This document shows, one piece after another, positions 33,462 through 42,435 of a stretch of DNA of 64,000 bases; position 1 is the stretch's first letter; the number at the start of each line of letters is the position of its first letter. The notes beneath the pieces were generated by a model. That model ran no database searches, was not told where the DNA came from, and saw only the letters and a program-made list of their open reading frames with translations. The position numbers and the translations under genes were made by a program. Source of the DNA: Ruegeria atlantica (GTDB lineage Bacteria > Pseudomonadota > Alphaproteobacteria > Rhodobacterales > Rhodobacteraceae); NCBI RefSeq assembly GCF_013032505.1, contig NZ_WQCG01000009.1, forward strand, positions 62,001 through 126,000, given 5' to 3'.

Positions 33462-35549
33462 GTGCCCAAGATCGACGCCCGTTCGCTATTTTCTCCGACC
33501 GTGCTGCTGGCGCTGGCGTTGATGACGGTCATCGTGATGATGATCCTGCCGATGCCCGCTTGGGTTCTGGACGTCGGACTGGCCGCCTCATTTGCACTGG
33601 CGATCCTGATCTTTACCCTGACGCTGTTCATAGGACGCCCGCTGGATTTTTCATCCTTTCCGACGATCCTTCTCGCCTCGCTAATGCTGCGGCTATCGCT
33701 GAACGTATCCTCGACCAAACTGATCATCGGCCAGGGACATACCGGCCCAAATGCGGCCGGAGATGTGATCGAGGGGTTTGCGAATTTCGTCATGGGCGGC
33801 AGCATCTTTCTGGGCCTTGTCGTGTTTGGTGTTCTGCTGATCGTAAATTTCATGGTCATAACCAAAGGCGCGGCCCGTATGGCCGAGGTCGGTGCACGAT
33901 TTGCGCTGGACGGAATGCCCGGCAAACAGTTGGCCATCGACAGCGATATGTCCGCCGGCGCCATCGACCATCAGCAGGCTAAAGAACGGCGAGAGCGGGA
34001 ACAGCAGGAAACGACGTTCTTCGGATCCCTCGACGGGGCCTCGAAATTCGTCAAGGGAGACGCAGTTGCGGGGCTGTTGATCACCCTGCTGAACCTCGTG
34101 ATGGGTCTGATCATGGGTGTGATCGTGCACGGCATGCCCATTTCATCCGCTTTCGAGACCTATGCCATCCTGACCGTCGGCGACGGGTTGGTGTCGCAAA
34201 TCCCTGCCGTTATCATCTCAATCGCATCGGCTCTGTTGCTGGCCCGAGGCGGGACCCAAGGCGCGACGGACAGCGCGATCTTCTCTCAACTGGGTCGTCA
34301 CCCTGCGGCGCTGGGCACAGTGGCGATGCTGATGGTGTTATTTGCATTGGTACCTGGCCTGCCCTTTTTGCCCTTCATCCTAGGCGCAGGCGTTCTGGGC
34401 TATGCGGCCTATTCGGTGAACCGAAAACAAAAGGCCGAGGCCGACGCGGACCATGCGCCCTCTCCAAAGGATGAAACCCCGGTCTCGCAGGCCATCGGGG
34501 ACATTCTGGATCTGGACGACGTTCATCTGGAATTCGCCCCTGATCTTGTCAGTATGGTTCTGAACCCCGGCACCGGGTTGGAAGCCCGGATTGCCAACAT
34601 GCGCACCTATGTCGCCTCCAGCTTTGGGCTGATCCTGCCCGACATCCGCCTGACCGACCAGGCGGAACTGCCGCTGGGAACCTATGTGATCAAGGTGCAG
34701 GGGGTCGAGCAGGCCCGCGGTGTCCTCAACCCCGATCTGGTGTTGGCGCTCGTGCAAGACGGCCATGATATGCTGCCCGAAGGCAATGATGTAACCGAAC
34801 CCGTTTACGGTGCCCCTGCCCGCTGGATTCTGCCCAAGGATCAAGAGGCCGCAGCGCTGAGCGGCGCAACCATCGTCTCACCGCCCGAAATATTGGCGAC
34901 ACACCTGCTAGAAATCATCAAACAAAACTTCACACGTCTGCTGACCCTGAAATCCCTGCGCCGCCTGCTGTCCGAGATGACACGGCTCAGCGACCCGGTT
35001 CGGGCTGAAGCCAACCGCAAACTGCTGGACGAACTGATCCCGGACAAGGTGCCAATCGACACGCTACATTCGGTTCTACGTCTGCTGCTGGAAGAGAAGG
35101 TCTCGATCCGCAACATGGCCCTGATTCTGGAAAGCGTTGCCGAGGCGCGCCTGACCACAACCCAGCCAGAGGGGATTTGCGAGCTGGTCCGGCAAAGATT
35201 GGGGTTCCAGTTGGTTGCCGACATGAAACGGGGCGACGGATCCATTCCGTTGATCCAGCTTGCGCCCGAGTGGGAGGACACGTTTGCCTCGTACCAGATC
35301 GACGCGCCCAACGCCGGATTGGATGTGGCCTTGCCGCCGAACCTGTTCAACAGACTGGCAGATGGTGTCGTCGACACTGTCACACAATCCGCCGATCACG
35401 GGGTGTTCCCGGCACTCGTGACTTCGACGCGCCGACGGCGGTTGCTGCGTACGATCATGCAAGCGCGGGGCGTGTCGAATCCAGTTCTATCCTTCGAGGA
35501 AATCGGGCTTGAGGCGCGACCCGCTTTGGTCGGAACAGTCCCCGCATGA
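33462..35549 (+). CDS. flhA: flagellar export apparatus protein FlhA
   Basis: 695-residue inner-membrane export-gate subunit. About eight membrane helices in the first 330 residues, with the conserved FHIPEP-type loop (KGAARMAEVGARFALDGMPG, then KQLAIDSDMSAG). The large cytosolic ring domain follows (~360-695). GTG start at 33462 with an AGGAG box that overlaps the preceding stop. Overlaps fliR by 4 bases. Confidence 0.97.
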   Translation: MPKIDARSLFSPTVLLALALMTVIVMMILPMPAWVLDVGLAASFALAILIFTLTLFIGRPLDFSSFPTILLASLMLRLSLNVSSTKLIIGQGHTGPNAAGDVIEGFANFVMGGSIFLGLVVFGVLLIVNFMVITKGAARMAEVGARFALDGMPGKQLAIDSDMSAGAIDHQQAKERREREQQETTFFGSLDGASKFVKGDAVAGLLITLLNLVMGLIMGVIVHGMPISSAFETYAILTVGDGLVSQIPAVIISIASALLLARGGTQGATDSAIFSQLGRHPAALGTVAMLMVLFALVPGLPFLPFILGAGVLGYAAYSVNRKQKAEADADHAPSPKDETPVSQAIGDILDLDDVHLEFAPDLVSMVLNPGTGLEARIANMRTYVASSFGLILPDIRLTDQAELPLGTYVIKVQGVEQARGVLNPDLVLALVQDGHDMLPEGNDVTEPVYGAPARWILPKDQEAAALSGATIVSPPEILATHLLEIIKQNFTRLLTLKSLRRLLSEMTRLSDPVRAEANRKLLDELIPDKVPIDTLHSVLRLLLEEKVSIRNMALILESVAEARLTTTQPEGICELVRQRLGFQLVADMKRGDGSIPLIQLAPEWEDTFASYQIDAPNAGLDVALPPNLFNRLADGVVDTVTQSADHGVFPALVTSTRRRRLLRTIMQARGVSNPVLSFEEIGLEARPALVGTVPA

Positions 35550-36319
35550 TCACCTTGCCACCAGCTTTATTGCCGGAATTGGCCGATGGTCTGTGGCACT
35601 TCTGTGCCGTCTTCCTGCGGGTGTCGGCCTTGGTGTCCCTCTTGCCCGCATTTGGGGAACGCAGCATTCCAACCCGCGTCAAGCTGGGGATCGCCACAGC
35701 TTTTACGCTGATTGTCACGCCTGCCGTTCCTGCGACCGACCACGGGCAAGGATTGTTGCCGCTGGTGCAGTTGATTGGCACAGAAACACTTGTCGGGCTG
35801 GCACTGGGCATTGGATTACGTCTGTTCGTTCTGGCCTTGCAAACAGCTGGATCCATTGCGGCGCAATCGACATCGCTGTCTCAAATTCTAGGTGGGGCCG
35901 CTGTCGATCCTGTTCCGGCAATGGGGTATTTGTTGACCCTTGCAGGTCTGGCGCTGGCTGTACTACTGGGCCTGCATATCCGTGTCGCGCAATTTCTGAT
36001 ACACAGCTACGCGCTGTTTCCGATTGGCATTGCCCCACTGGCACCGGATATGTCGCAATGGGGCGTGCAACAAATTGCGCGCAGTTTTAGTCTGGCGTTC
36101 AGCTTGGCCATGCCCTTTGTCATCGCATCGCTGATTTATAACCTTGCGCTTGGGGTCATCAACCGGGCGATGCCGCAGTTGATGGTGGCATTTGTTGGCG
36201 CGCCCGCGATCACTTTCGCGGGCTTGTTTCTGCTTTTTGCAGGCGCCCCTTTGATCTTGTCGGTGTGGTCCGACGCCCTGTTCGCATTCATGACCAACCC
36301 GCTTGAGTTCATAAGATGA
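35546..36319 (+). CDS. fliR: flagellar export apparatus protein FliR
   Basis: 257 residues, six or so membrane helices, with family segments FLRVSALVSLLPAFGERSIP and LQTAGSIAAQSTSLSQI. Core of the FliPQR export gate. ATGA overlaps on both sides with flhA and flhB indicate coupled translation. Confidence 0.95.
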   Translation: MITLPPALLPELADGLWHFCAVFLRVSALVSLLPAFGERSIPTRVKLGIATAFTLIVTPAVPATDHGQGLLPLVQLIGTETLVGLALGIGLRLFVLALQTAGSIAAQSTSLSQILGGAAVDPVPAMGYLLTLAGLALAVLLGLHIRVAQFLIHSYALFPIGIAPLAPDMSQWGVQQIARSFSLAFSLAMPFVIASLIYNLALGVINRAMPQLMVAFVGAPAITFAGLFLLFAGAPLILSVWSDALFAFMTNPLEFIR

Positions 36320-37401
36320 ATGGTCAGGACGACGACAGTGACAAGTCCTTTGAGGCGACGCCGCAAAAGCTGCAGAAAGCGCGGGAAAAAGGTGAAGTCG
36401 CCAAGTCCAACGACCTGTCCGTCGTGGCCTCCTATGTTGGTTTGCTGATTGCCATGCTGGCCGCAGGGCAACTTGCGGTGCAAAGATTGGGTACATTGTT
36501 CGCCGTTTTGATTGATCAGGCAGATGATTTTGGGCAATTGCTGACCACCGGCTCGGCCACCGGCCCGGTCGGGGGAATACTGCAGACGGCTTTACTGTCT
36601 GTTTTGATCCTCTTTGGCCTTCCCGCTGCCGCTGTTCTGCTCAGCCTAATTTCACAGCGCGCGCTGGTGTTTGCGCCCACCAAACTGAAACCCAAGCCGT
36701 CGCGCATATCGATACCGTCCAATGCCAAAAACAAATTTGGGCGCGGCGGGTTGTTCGAATTTGGTAAAAGCTTTGCGAAATTGGTGATCTACTGCACATG
36801 CTTGGCGCTTTTCCTGCGGGCCAACCTCAACGAGATTCTGTCGGCAAGTACCGCTCCGGCGCGGTCGTCCGTGATGCTGATGACGAACCTTCTGTTCCGG
36901 TTCATGTTCATCGTGATTACGGTCGCCCTGGCCATCGGTGTGGTCGACTACATCTGGCAATACGCCGAGCACATGCGCAAAAACCGGATGTCGCGCAAGG
37001 AAATCCAGGATGAGACCAAAGATGCCGAAGGCGACCCGCATATAAAACAGCAACGTCGTCAGCGCGCCCAGGATATCGCAACCAATCAAATGATGGCCGA
37101 GGTGCCAAAAGCCGATGTTGTGATCGTCAACCCGACCCACTTCGCTGTCGCGCTGAAATGGTCTCGCACCGCCGGATCGGCACCAGTATGTGTGGCCAAG
37201 GGTGTGGATTCCGTCGCAGCTGCTATCCGCGGGGCCGCCGGACAGGCCGGCGTCCCAATCCGCCCGGATCCACCGACGGCGCGTGCTCTGTATGCCACGG
37301 TCGAGATCGGACAGCAGATATCTGAGGAACATTACCGACCTGTTGCCGCCGCTATCCGGTTCGCCGAGGCGATGCGCAAACGGGCGAAGGAGCGGATCTG
37401 A
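36316..37401 (+). CDS. flhB: flagellar export apparatus protein FlhB
   Basis: 361 residues: cytosolic start with the DKSFEATPQKLQKAREKGEV motif, four membrane helices (~30-215), and the substrate-specificity switch domain with the self-cleaving site Asn272-Pro-Thr-His275 (VIVNPTHFAVAL). Controls the change from rod/hook to filament export. Overlaps fliR by 4 bases and the next small gene by one. Confidence 0.97.
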   Translation: MNGQDDDSDKSFEATPQKLQKAREKGEVAKSNDLSVVASYVGLLIAMLAAGQLAVQRLGTLFAVLIDQADDFGQLLTTGSATGPVGGILQTALLSVLILFGLPAAAVLLSLISQRALVFAPTKLKPKPSRISIPSNAKNKFGRGGLFEFGKSFAKLVIYCTCLALFLRANLNEILSASTAPARSSVMLMTNLLFRFMFIVITVALAIGVVDYIWQYAEHMRKNRMSRKEIQDETKDAEGDPHIKQQRRQRAQDIATNQMMAEVPKADVVIVNPTHFAVALKWSRTAGSAPVCVAKGVDSVAAAIRGAAGQAGVPIRPDPPTARALYATVEIGQQISEEHYRPVAAAIRFAEAMRKRAKERI

Positions 37402-37745
37402 TGAAACGCAAGCAGCTGCAGGATCTGGCAATAGTTACCGAAGCCGCGTTTCAGCGAGAATACCAATCCCTGCGCCCGGTGCTCGAAGCCGAGGCACGGG
37501 TACAACACCAATTGGTTCGGCTTGATGCGCAAGTTCAACAAACCCGGCATGATTTGGAGTGTTCAGAAGGTTACCGTGTTACCGGCACAGATGTGCTTTG
37601 GAACGGGTGGGAATCGGCGACACGCAGGCAACTCAACACACAGCTTGCCCGGTTACGAGCGCAAAAGTTGACAGCCCTTGCGAACCTGCGCGTCGCGTTC
37701 GGGCGCAAACAGGCGGTTTCCAAATTACGCAAGAAACGCCGGTAA
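37401..37745 (+). CDS. small basic helical protein, candidate FliJ analogue
   Basis: 114 residues, not firmly recognised. Strongly basic and almost wholly helical: QREYQSLRPVLEAEARVQHQ, then QVQQTRHDLE, and a C-terminal LARLRAQKLTALANLRVAFG followed by a KLRKKRR tail. Its start shares a base with the flhB stop. Length, charge and coiled-coil character resemble FliJ/YscO stalk proteins, and no fliJ is otherwise visible near fliI. The assignment is inference from position and shape. Confidence 0.6.
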   Translation: MKRKQLQDLAIVTEAAFQREYQSLRPVLEAEARVQHQLVRLDAQVQQTRHDLECSEGYRVTGTDVLWNGWESATRRQLNTQLARLRAQKLTALANLRVAFGRKQAVSKLRKKRR

Positions 37746-37781
37746 AGATTGAGCATAGTCCAATCAATGCCAGCCGATCCG

Positions 37782-38312
37782 TCACGTGTCTTGACGATTC
37801 ACACTCATGATCAGGATCTTTGAGACATCGTCACCCAAATCCTTTCGCGCCTCATCTAACAGTGCCTCGCGTAAGACGTCCAGATTGTCTGAATGGGTGA
37901 AGTTCCCGTCAAACCCACCGGTATTGGCATGGTCGAACAACACCTGCAAAAAGCGGTCGCGCAGCTTGGGTTCCGAGGCGTAGAAAGGCTCGGCCATGCC
38001 GGGAGTGACCTCAAGGCTAAGAGACATGGTGACAAGCGCCGCGATCCGATCCGATTCCACGATCGGGACAACGAATTGCTTGGTCAATTTCAAATACTCA
38101 TAGGTGCCCTCGCCGTCCGCTTTGTTTCGCTCGCCCGGTTTTTTGCCTGTGGCTTTTGTGTCTTTCTTATTGGGCTTTTCTGTCTTTGAGTCTGCACTCA
38201 TATCCTTGGCAGTTTCTGCCTTGTTTTCCGAAGGGGCCAGAAACACGCCCGCTGCTATACCGCTACCCAAACCCGCAATAAGAAAAACGATGGGGATCAG
38301 TTTTTTCATCAC
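37782..38312 (-). CDS. fliL: flagellar basal-body protein FliL
   Basis: 176 residues: one N-terminal membrane helix (LIPIVFLIAGLGSGIAAGVF), a Lys/Glu-rich linker with KADGEGTYEYLKL, then the periplasmic FliL domain (FVVPIVESDRIAALVTMSLS... ending MSVNRQDT). Stabilises the stator next to the motor. Last gene of the flgB-to-fliL minus-strand operon, 9 bases after flgH; convergent with the flhB group. Confidence 0.9.
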   Translation of the reverse strand: MMKKLIPIVFLIAGLGSGIAAGVFLAPSENKAETAKDMSADSKTEKPNKKDTKATGKKPGERNKADGEGTYEYLKLTKQFVVPIVESDRIAALVTMSLSLEVTPGMAEPFYASEPKLRDRFLQVLFDHANTGGFDGNFTHSDNLDVLREALLDEARKDLGDDVSKILIMSVNRQDT

Positions 38313-38321
38313 TCTCGTCCC

Positions 38322-39053
38322 TCAGAATGGCAGAATTGAATCCAGGATTTGCTGCCCGTAGCGAGGCTGTTGAACGTCGGTGATCTGACCGCGGCCACCA
38401 TATGACACACGCGCCGACGCGATCTTGTCATAGGTAATCTCATTCTGGCGCGAGATATCCTGAGGACGCACGTAGCCGGCAACCAAGAGTTCGCGCAATT
38501 CAAAGTTGACGCGCAACTCCTGCGAACCCGAGATCGACAGAACTCCATTCGGCAATACATCAATCACGGTCGCAGCCACCCGCAGGGTCAGCTTTTCCTT
38601 TCGCTTCACCGATCCTTTACCTTTGCTGGTCGAGGCAGAGTCGATCGACACGGCTTCGTCCAGCGAGGCACCGTCTGGCAGGTGCTCGGCCGCGCGTTGC
38701 GGCAAGCCAAACAAACCCGGCACCTCAAGGCTTTCTGATCCGCTGCGCGAACGGTTCGTGTCGTTCGATATCTCGGCCTTTTCGTCCAATTCGATCACGA
38801 CCGTAAGGATGTCCCCCTTTTTGATCGCGCGCTGATCTCCCAGTAGGGACTGCTGGCCACCGCTCCAAAGCGACGATTTGTCGACATTGCGCTGCGGCTG
38901 CGTGTGCAAGGGCAAACCCGGCCAGAGCATTGCCACATGTTCCGGCGACTCCTCATTCGGCGTAAAACTTGGCGGTTTGCCGAGATGATCCACACGACCA
39001 CACGCGGTCAAGGCCAGCGCGACAACTAAAACGGTTTTTGATAGTGCAGACAT
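38322..39053 (-). CDS. flgH: flagellar L-ring protein FlgH
   Basis: 243-residue outer-membrane lipoprotein with lipobox LTAC (Cys18). Family segments LWSGGQQSLLGDQRAIKKGD, ILTVVIELDEKAEISNDTNR and the C-terminal GSQELRVNFELRELLVAGYV, RPQDIS. Forms the L ring of the basal body with the P ring made by FlgI. Overlaps flgA by one base. Confidence 0.96.
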   Translation of the reverse strand: MSALSKTVLVVALALTACGRVDHLGKPPSFTPNEESPEHVAMLWPGLPLHTQPQRNVDKSSLWSGGQQSLLGDQRAIKKGDILTVVIELDEKAEISNDTNRSRSGSESLEVPGLFGLPQRAAEHLPDGASLDEAVSIDSASTSKGKGSVKRKEKLTLRVAATVIDVLPNGVLSISGSQELRVNFELRELLVAGYVRPQDISRQNEITYDKIASARVSYGGRGQITDVQQPRYGQQILDSILPF

Positions 39054-39472
39054 TATTTTACCTCGATCTGGCCGTTCGACCGGATACGTCCGGTGACGGT
39101 TGTACGTGACGACAGGTTCATAACCCGGATGCGATCCCCGACTGCCCCACGCCCCAGGGCGCGACCTTCGGCAGTGATGGACAAAGGTCGGCGGTCAAAG
39201 ACGAGAACGACAAGATCGTTACGATCCACAATTGCCGGCGGACCAACATCGCCCTCGCGGATGGGGCGCCCCGGGTACAAGGCGACACGCGCCTCTTGTC
39301 CGATCAGAAAGTCCGCATTGCTCACAGCGTTAGGAACCATTTGATCCTTGGTTTCCAGGTCAGCAGCGGAAATGATTTCTTTGGCACGAATGGTGCGTTT
39401 CGACACCACGATTTCAGCCATCGCCGGAATCGGCACCATCAAAGCCAGAACAAAGCCCAGAAACCGCATCAC
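39053..39472 (-). CDS. flgA: flagella basal body P-ring formation protein FlgA
   Basis: 139 residues with a signal peptide (FLGFVLALMVPIPAMA) and an SAF-type domain (VSKRTIRAKEIISAADLETK) plus the C-terminal GRALGRGAVGDRIRVMNLSS segment. Periplasmic chaperone for FlgI. Shorter than the enterobacterial protein (about 219), the usual form in Rhodobacteraceae. Four-base overlap with flgG. Confidence 0.93.
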   Translation of the reverse strand: MMRFLGFVLALMVPIPAMAEIVVSKRTIRAKEIISAADLETKDQMVPNAVSNADFLIGQEARVALYPGRPIREGDVGPPAIVDRNDLVVLVFDRRPLSITAEGRALGRGAVGDRIRVMNLSSRTTVTGRIRSNGQIEVK

Positions 39473-40254
39473 CGCACCTGCGTCGTTGCGCCCATCATCT
39501 GATCGACGGCCGATATGACCTTGGCATTCATTTCATACCCCCGCTGAGCTTCGATCAGTTCGGTAACTTCCCGCACCGCATCAACCGAGCTGTCCTCGAG
39601 ATAACCCTGCCGTAGCGTACCCATCCCGTCCTCTCCGGGTGCGCCTGCCACCGGCGCGCCCGAAGCTTCGGTTTCCTTGAACAGGTTGCTGCCAATCGCC
39701 TCGAGTCCCTTGGCATTTGAGAAGCTGGCCAAAGTGAACTCTCCCAGCAATTGGCCTTCTGGCGCGTCATCGAAATAGACGTAAACTTCACCCGCGGGGT
39801 TAATCGAGATCGACCGCGCATCGTCTGGAATGGTGATCTCGGGCGCTACGGCAAACCCGTCCGATGTTACGATCAGCCCCTCAGCTGATCGTTTCAGGCT
39901 GCCATCGCGGGTAAAACCGGACTGGCCGTTGGGCAGCGTCACTTCCAGATAACCGCGCCCTTCGATGGCGATGTCCAGATCGCTTCCGGTGGCAGACAAC
40001 GCGCCCTGCGACAGTTGCACGGTCACCGCAGCCGGGCGTACACCCAGACCTAACTGGATACCTGTTGGCAAAACCGTACCATCATTGGCGTTGACCGCGC
40101 CTGCGCGTGCCACCTGCTGATAGTGCAGATCGGCAAACTCGGCCCGCCGCGCATTGTAACCCGTGGTGTTCATGTTCGCGAGGTTGTTCGAGATCGTCTC
40201 GACCCGCATCTGTTGCGCCGTCATACCCGTCGCTGCGATTTTCAATGCCCGCAT
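39469..40254 (-). CDS. flgG: distal rod protein FlgG
   Basis: 261 residues. N-terminal rod motif (MTAQQMRVETISNNLANMNT with TGYNARRAEF) and the matching C-terminal helix (SSVDAVREVTELIEAQRGYE). The central region has GYLEVTLPNGQSGFTRDG. Exported through the flagellar type III apparatus. Located between flgF and flgA. Confidence 0.97.
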   Translation of the reverse strand: MRALKIAATGMTAQQMRVETISNNLANMNTTGYNARRAEFADLHYQQVARAGAVNANDGTVLPTGIQLGLGVRPAAVTVQLSQGALSATGSDLDIAIEGRGYLEVTLPNGQSGFTRDGSLKRSAEGLIVTSDGFAVAPEITIPDDARSISINPAGEVYVYFDDAPEGQLLGEFTLASFSNAKGLEAIGSNLFKETEASGAPVAGAPGEDGMGTLRQGYLEDSSVDAVREVTELIEAQRGYEMNAKVISAVDQMMGATTQVR

Positions 40255-40274
40255 TAAAATCCTCCTTATTCAAG

Positions 40275-40985
40275 TCAGCGCATCAGCGCCTTGAGCGCGC
40301 CACGCACCCGTTCGTCTTCGGACTCCAGAAAGCTTTGACCCAATTCATAAGCGCGCTGAATCTCGACCATTCGCGAGACCTGGGCGACTGCATTCACATT
40401 CGAACCTTCGAGAAAGCGGTGAACGACCACAGGCTCTTCAACTGGTTCAATATCGCCCTCGGCCCGAAACTGCGTGCTGCCTTCGCGCACCAGCGTTTTG
40501 GGATCGGCAACGCGGTAAACACCGATCTGTCCCAGCAATTGCCCGTTGACGCTCAGCGTGCCGTCACTGCCAACATCAATGGCAACCGCGTCCGGGGGGA
40601 TAAAAACCGGTGCGCCATTGCTATCCAGCACACGGTGCCCGTCCATTGTCACCAGATCTCCGTCCGCGTTGGATGAGAACGCACCAGCACGGGTCAGACG
40701 GTTGCCCGCGGGGGATTCGACCATGAAGAATCCGTCGCCTTCGATGGCAAAATCGAACTGCCCTCCAGTTTCCGTAAGCACGCCTTGTTGCAATGACGTG
40801 TTACGTACTTCCGCGCGGCTCATCGACAGGGACGGGTTACCGGGCATATCACGCACGAATTCCGAAAATACCAGGCCTTGCGCGCGATAGCCCGTGGTAT
40901 TGGCGTTGGCGATGTTGTTCGCCACCAACCGCATTTCGTTCATCAGTCCCGATTGCCGGGACAGGGTGACATAGGCGGTATCCAT
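40275..40985 (-). CDS. flgF: proximal rod protein FlgF
   Basis: 236 residues from the ATG at 40985 (MDTAYVTLSRQSGLMNEMRL); the frame opens 76 codons earlier within fliQ without family character. Rod motif MRLVANNIANANTTGYRAQG, central GDGFFMVESPAGNRLTRAG and C-terminal NAVAQVSRMVEIQRAYELGQ. Shares one base with the fliQ stop (TGATG). Confidence 0.95.
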   Translation of the reverse strand: MDTAYVTLSRQSGLMNEMRLVANNIANANTTGYRAQGLVFSEFVRDMPGNPSLSMSRAEVRNTSLQQGVLTETGGQFDFAIEGDGFFMVESPAGNRLTRAGAFSSNADGDLVTMDGHRVLDSNGAPVFIPPDAVAIDVGSDGTLSVNGQLLGQIGVYRVADPKTLVREGSTQFRAEGDIEPVEEPVVVHRFLEGSNVNAVAQVSRMVEIQRAYELGQSFLESEDERVRGALKALMR

Positions 40986-41257
40986 CAGCGACCTCCTGCG
41001 ATCAAAGGGATGAGTGTTCCTGTGAAAAACGTGACAAGCGTTTGGGTCATGAAGCCCATCGAAATCCAGAACACGATAACGATGGCGATCAGTTTGGGTA
41101 CGAAGGTCAGCGTCATCTCTTGCACCGAGGTCAGCGCCTGGAACAGTCCAACGATCAAGCCCGAAACCAGCGCCACGGCGAGGATCGGGACGGAGGTGAT
41201 CACCGCGACCCAAAGCGCCTGACGCACGATGTCATAAAAGAAACCCTCGCTGAGCAT
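40985..41257 (-). CDS. fliQ: flagellar export apparatus protein FliQ
   Basis: 90 residues with two membrane helices (ALWVAVITSVPILAVALVSG; KLIAIVIVFWISMGFMTQTL) joined by the conserved FQALTSVQEMTLTFVPK loop. Part of the FliPQR gate. It is located in the rod-gene operon rather than next to fliR. Confidence 0.95.
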   Translation of the reverse strand: MLSEGFFYDIVRQALWVAVITSVPILAVALVSGLIVGLFQALTSVQEMTLTFVPKLIAIVIVFWISMGFMTQTLVTFFTGTLIPLIAGGR

Positions 41258-41261
41258 GTCG

Positions 41262-41552
41262 TCAGACCGGCATCCGCAGGATTTCCTGATAGGCCTCGAC
41301 CACCTTATTGCGCACGATTACAGCGGTTTCGACGGCCAGTTCGGTCTGGGCCAATGCTTGCACCAAAGCATGCGGATCCGCTTGTCCGGTCATCGCGGCT
41401 TGCGACATTTGTTCGGACTGTTTCAAGGTCTCGGCAAAGTCCTGAAACCCGGATCGCAGCCTCTGGGCCATTCCCGCATGGTCTGGATCAGCCTGCGTCG
41501 CCGGGCGCGCGCCCGCGTAACTCTGGACCGCGTTAAGAGCTCGGATATCCAT
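41262..41552 (-). CDS. fliE: flagellar hook-basal body complex protein FliE
   Basis: 96 residues; the MS-ring/rod junction protein. The C-terminal half carries the family pattern LKQSEQMSQAAMTGQADPHA, then TELAVETAVIVRNKVVEAYQ, EILRMPV. Placed between flgC and fliQ. Confidence 0.93.
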   Translation of the reverse strand: MDIRALNAVQSYAGARPATQADPDHAGMAQRLRSGFQDFAETLKQSEQMSQAAMTGQADPHALVQALAQTELAVETAVIVRNKVVEAYQEILRMPV

Positions 41553-41563
41553 TCTGGTGTCCT

Positions 41564-41950
41564 TTATTTTCTGAGAAGATCCATCAGGCTCGACGACATT
41601 TGGCGCGTCTGATCGAACATTTTGAGGTTGGCTTCGTAGCTACGCTGCGCCTCGCGGGCATCCGCTATCTCGATCATCAGATCGACGTTCGAGCCGCGAT
41701 AGTGACCGGTGTCATCGGCCATCGGGTGGCTTGGGTCATAAATGCGCGACAGCGCGCGACGATCTAGCGTGATCCGCCCCGTCTGCACCGTTTCCTTGCC
41801 GTCTTTGTTTACGGCTTCAAACGGAACCGTTTTGCGCCGATACCCCGGCGTATCCGCGTTCGAGATGTTTTCTGACACATGGCGCAAACGCGCCGCCTGC
41901 GCGCGTAAAGCGCTGGCAGAGACGCTCAGGGAATGGGAAAAATCGCTCAT
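41564..41950 (-). CDS. flgC: proximal rod protein FlgC
   Basis: 128 residues: N-terminal rod motif (LRAQAARLRHVSENISNADT, PGYRRK), a central RIYDPSHPMADDTGHY stretch and C-terminal NVDLMIEIADAREAQRSYEA. Twelve bases after flgB. Confidence 0.95.
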   Translation of the reverse strand: MSDFSHSLSVSASALRAQAARLRHVSENISNADTPGYRRKTVPFEAVNKDGKETVQTGRITLDRRALSRIYDPSHPMADDTGHYRGSNVDLMIEIADAREAQRSYEANLKMFDQTRQMSSSLMDLLRK

Positions 41951-41962
41951 TCAGCTGCCCCC

Positions 41963-42349
41963 TTATGCCCGGCCCAGACTGCTGCGTAGAATGTTCATTG
42001 AAGATTTGTAGATCGCCAGAGCACGATCATGCTGTCGCTTGGCCTCAACACCTTTCAGCATCTCTTCCTCAACCGAAACGCCATTGCCGTTTGGGTCACC
42101 TGACGGGGTCGTCTCAAACTCAGCCCAGGGCTTTGGGCTGCTGAAGCCGTTGAGATGTCCTGCCCGCGTGGCGGTCATGGCGACCTCACGGCCTGAGTTT
42201 TCGAACGCTTTTTGAAAAGCTTCGATATCGCGGGGCTGATAGCCCGGCGTATCCGCATTGGCCATGTTGCGCGCAATCACTGCCTGCCGTTGCCCGGCAT
42301 GGGTTGCCATTGCGTACGCAGATTTAAAGACGTTCAGGTCATAGAACAT
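41963..42349 (-). CDS. flgB: proximal rod protein FlgB
   Basis: 128 residues from the ATG at 42349 (MFYDLNVFKSAYAM). Rod motif VIARNMANADTPGYQPRDIE; the C-terminal half has GVSVEEEMLKGVEAKRQHDR. First gene of the minus-strand run flgB-flgC-fliE-fliQ-flgF-flgG-flgA-flgH-fliL. The 86 bases to fliI must hold divergent promoters. Confidence 0.94.
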   Translation of the reverse strand: MFYDLNVFKSAYAMATHAGQRQAVIARNMANADTPGYQPRDIEAFQKAFENSGREVAMTATRAGHLNGFSSPKPWAEFETTPSGDPNGNGVSVEEEMLKGVEAKRQHDRALAIYKSSMNILRSSLGRA

Positions 42350-42435
42350 CGGGGCTTCTCCCTCGATCAATTTCAATCAAGGCTTAACCCCGATTCCTTT
42401 AAAAACCGTTTTCAGAAACCGTTGGAGAACCCACG

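Noticed and set aside
42350..42435. CtrA box in the flgB-fliI gap
   Set aside because: Two TTAA half-sites are present but 11 bases apart instead of 7.
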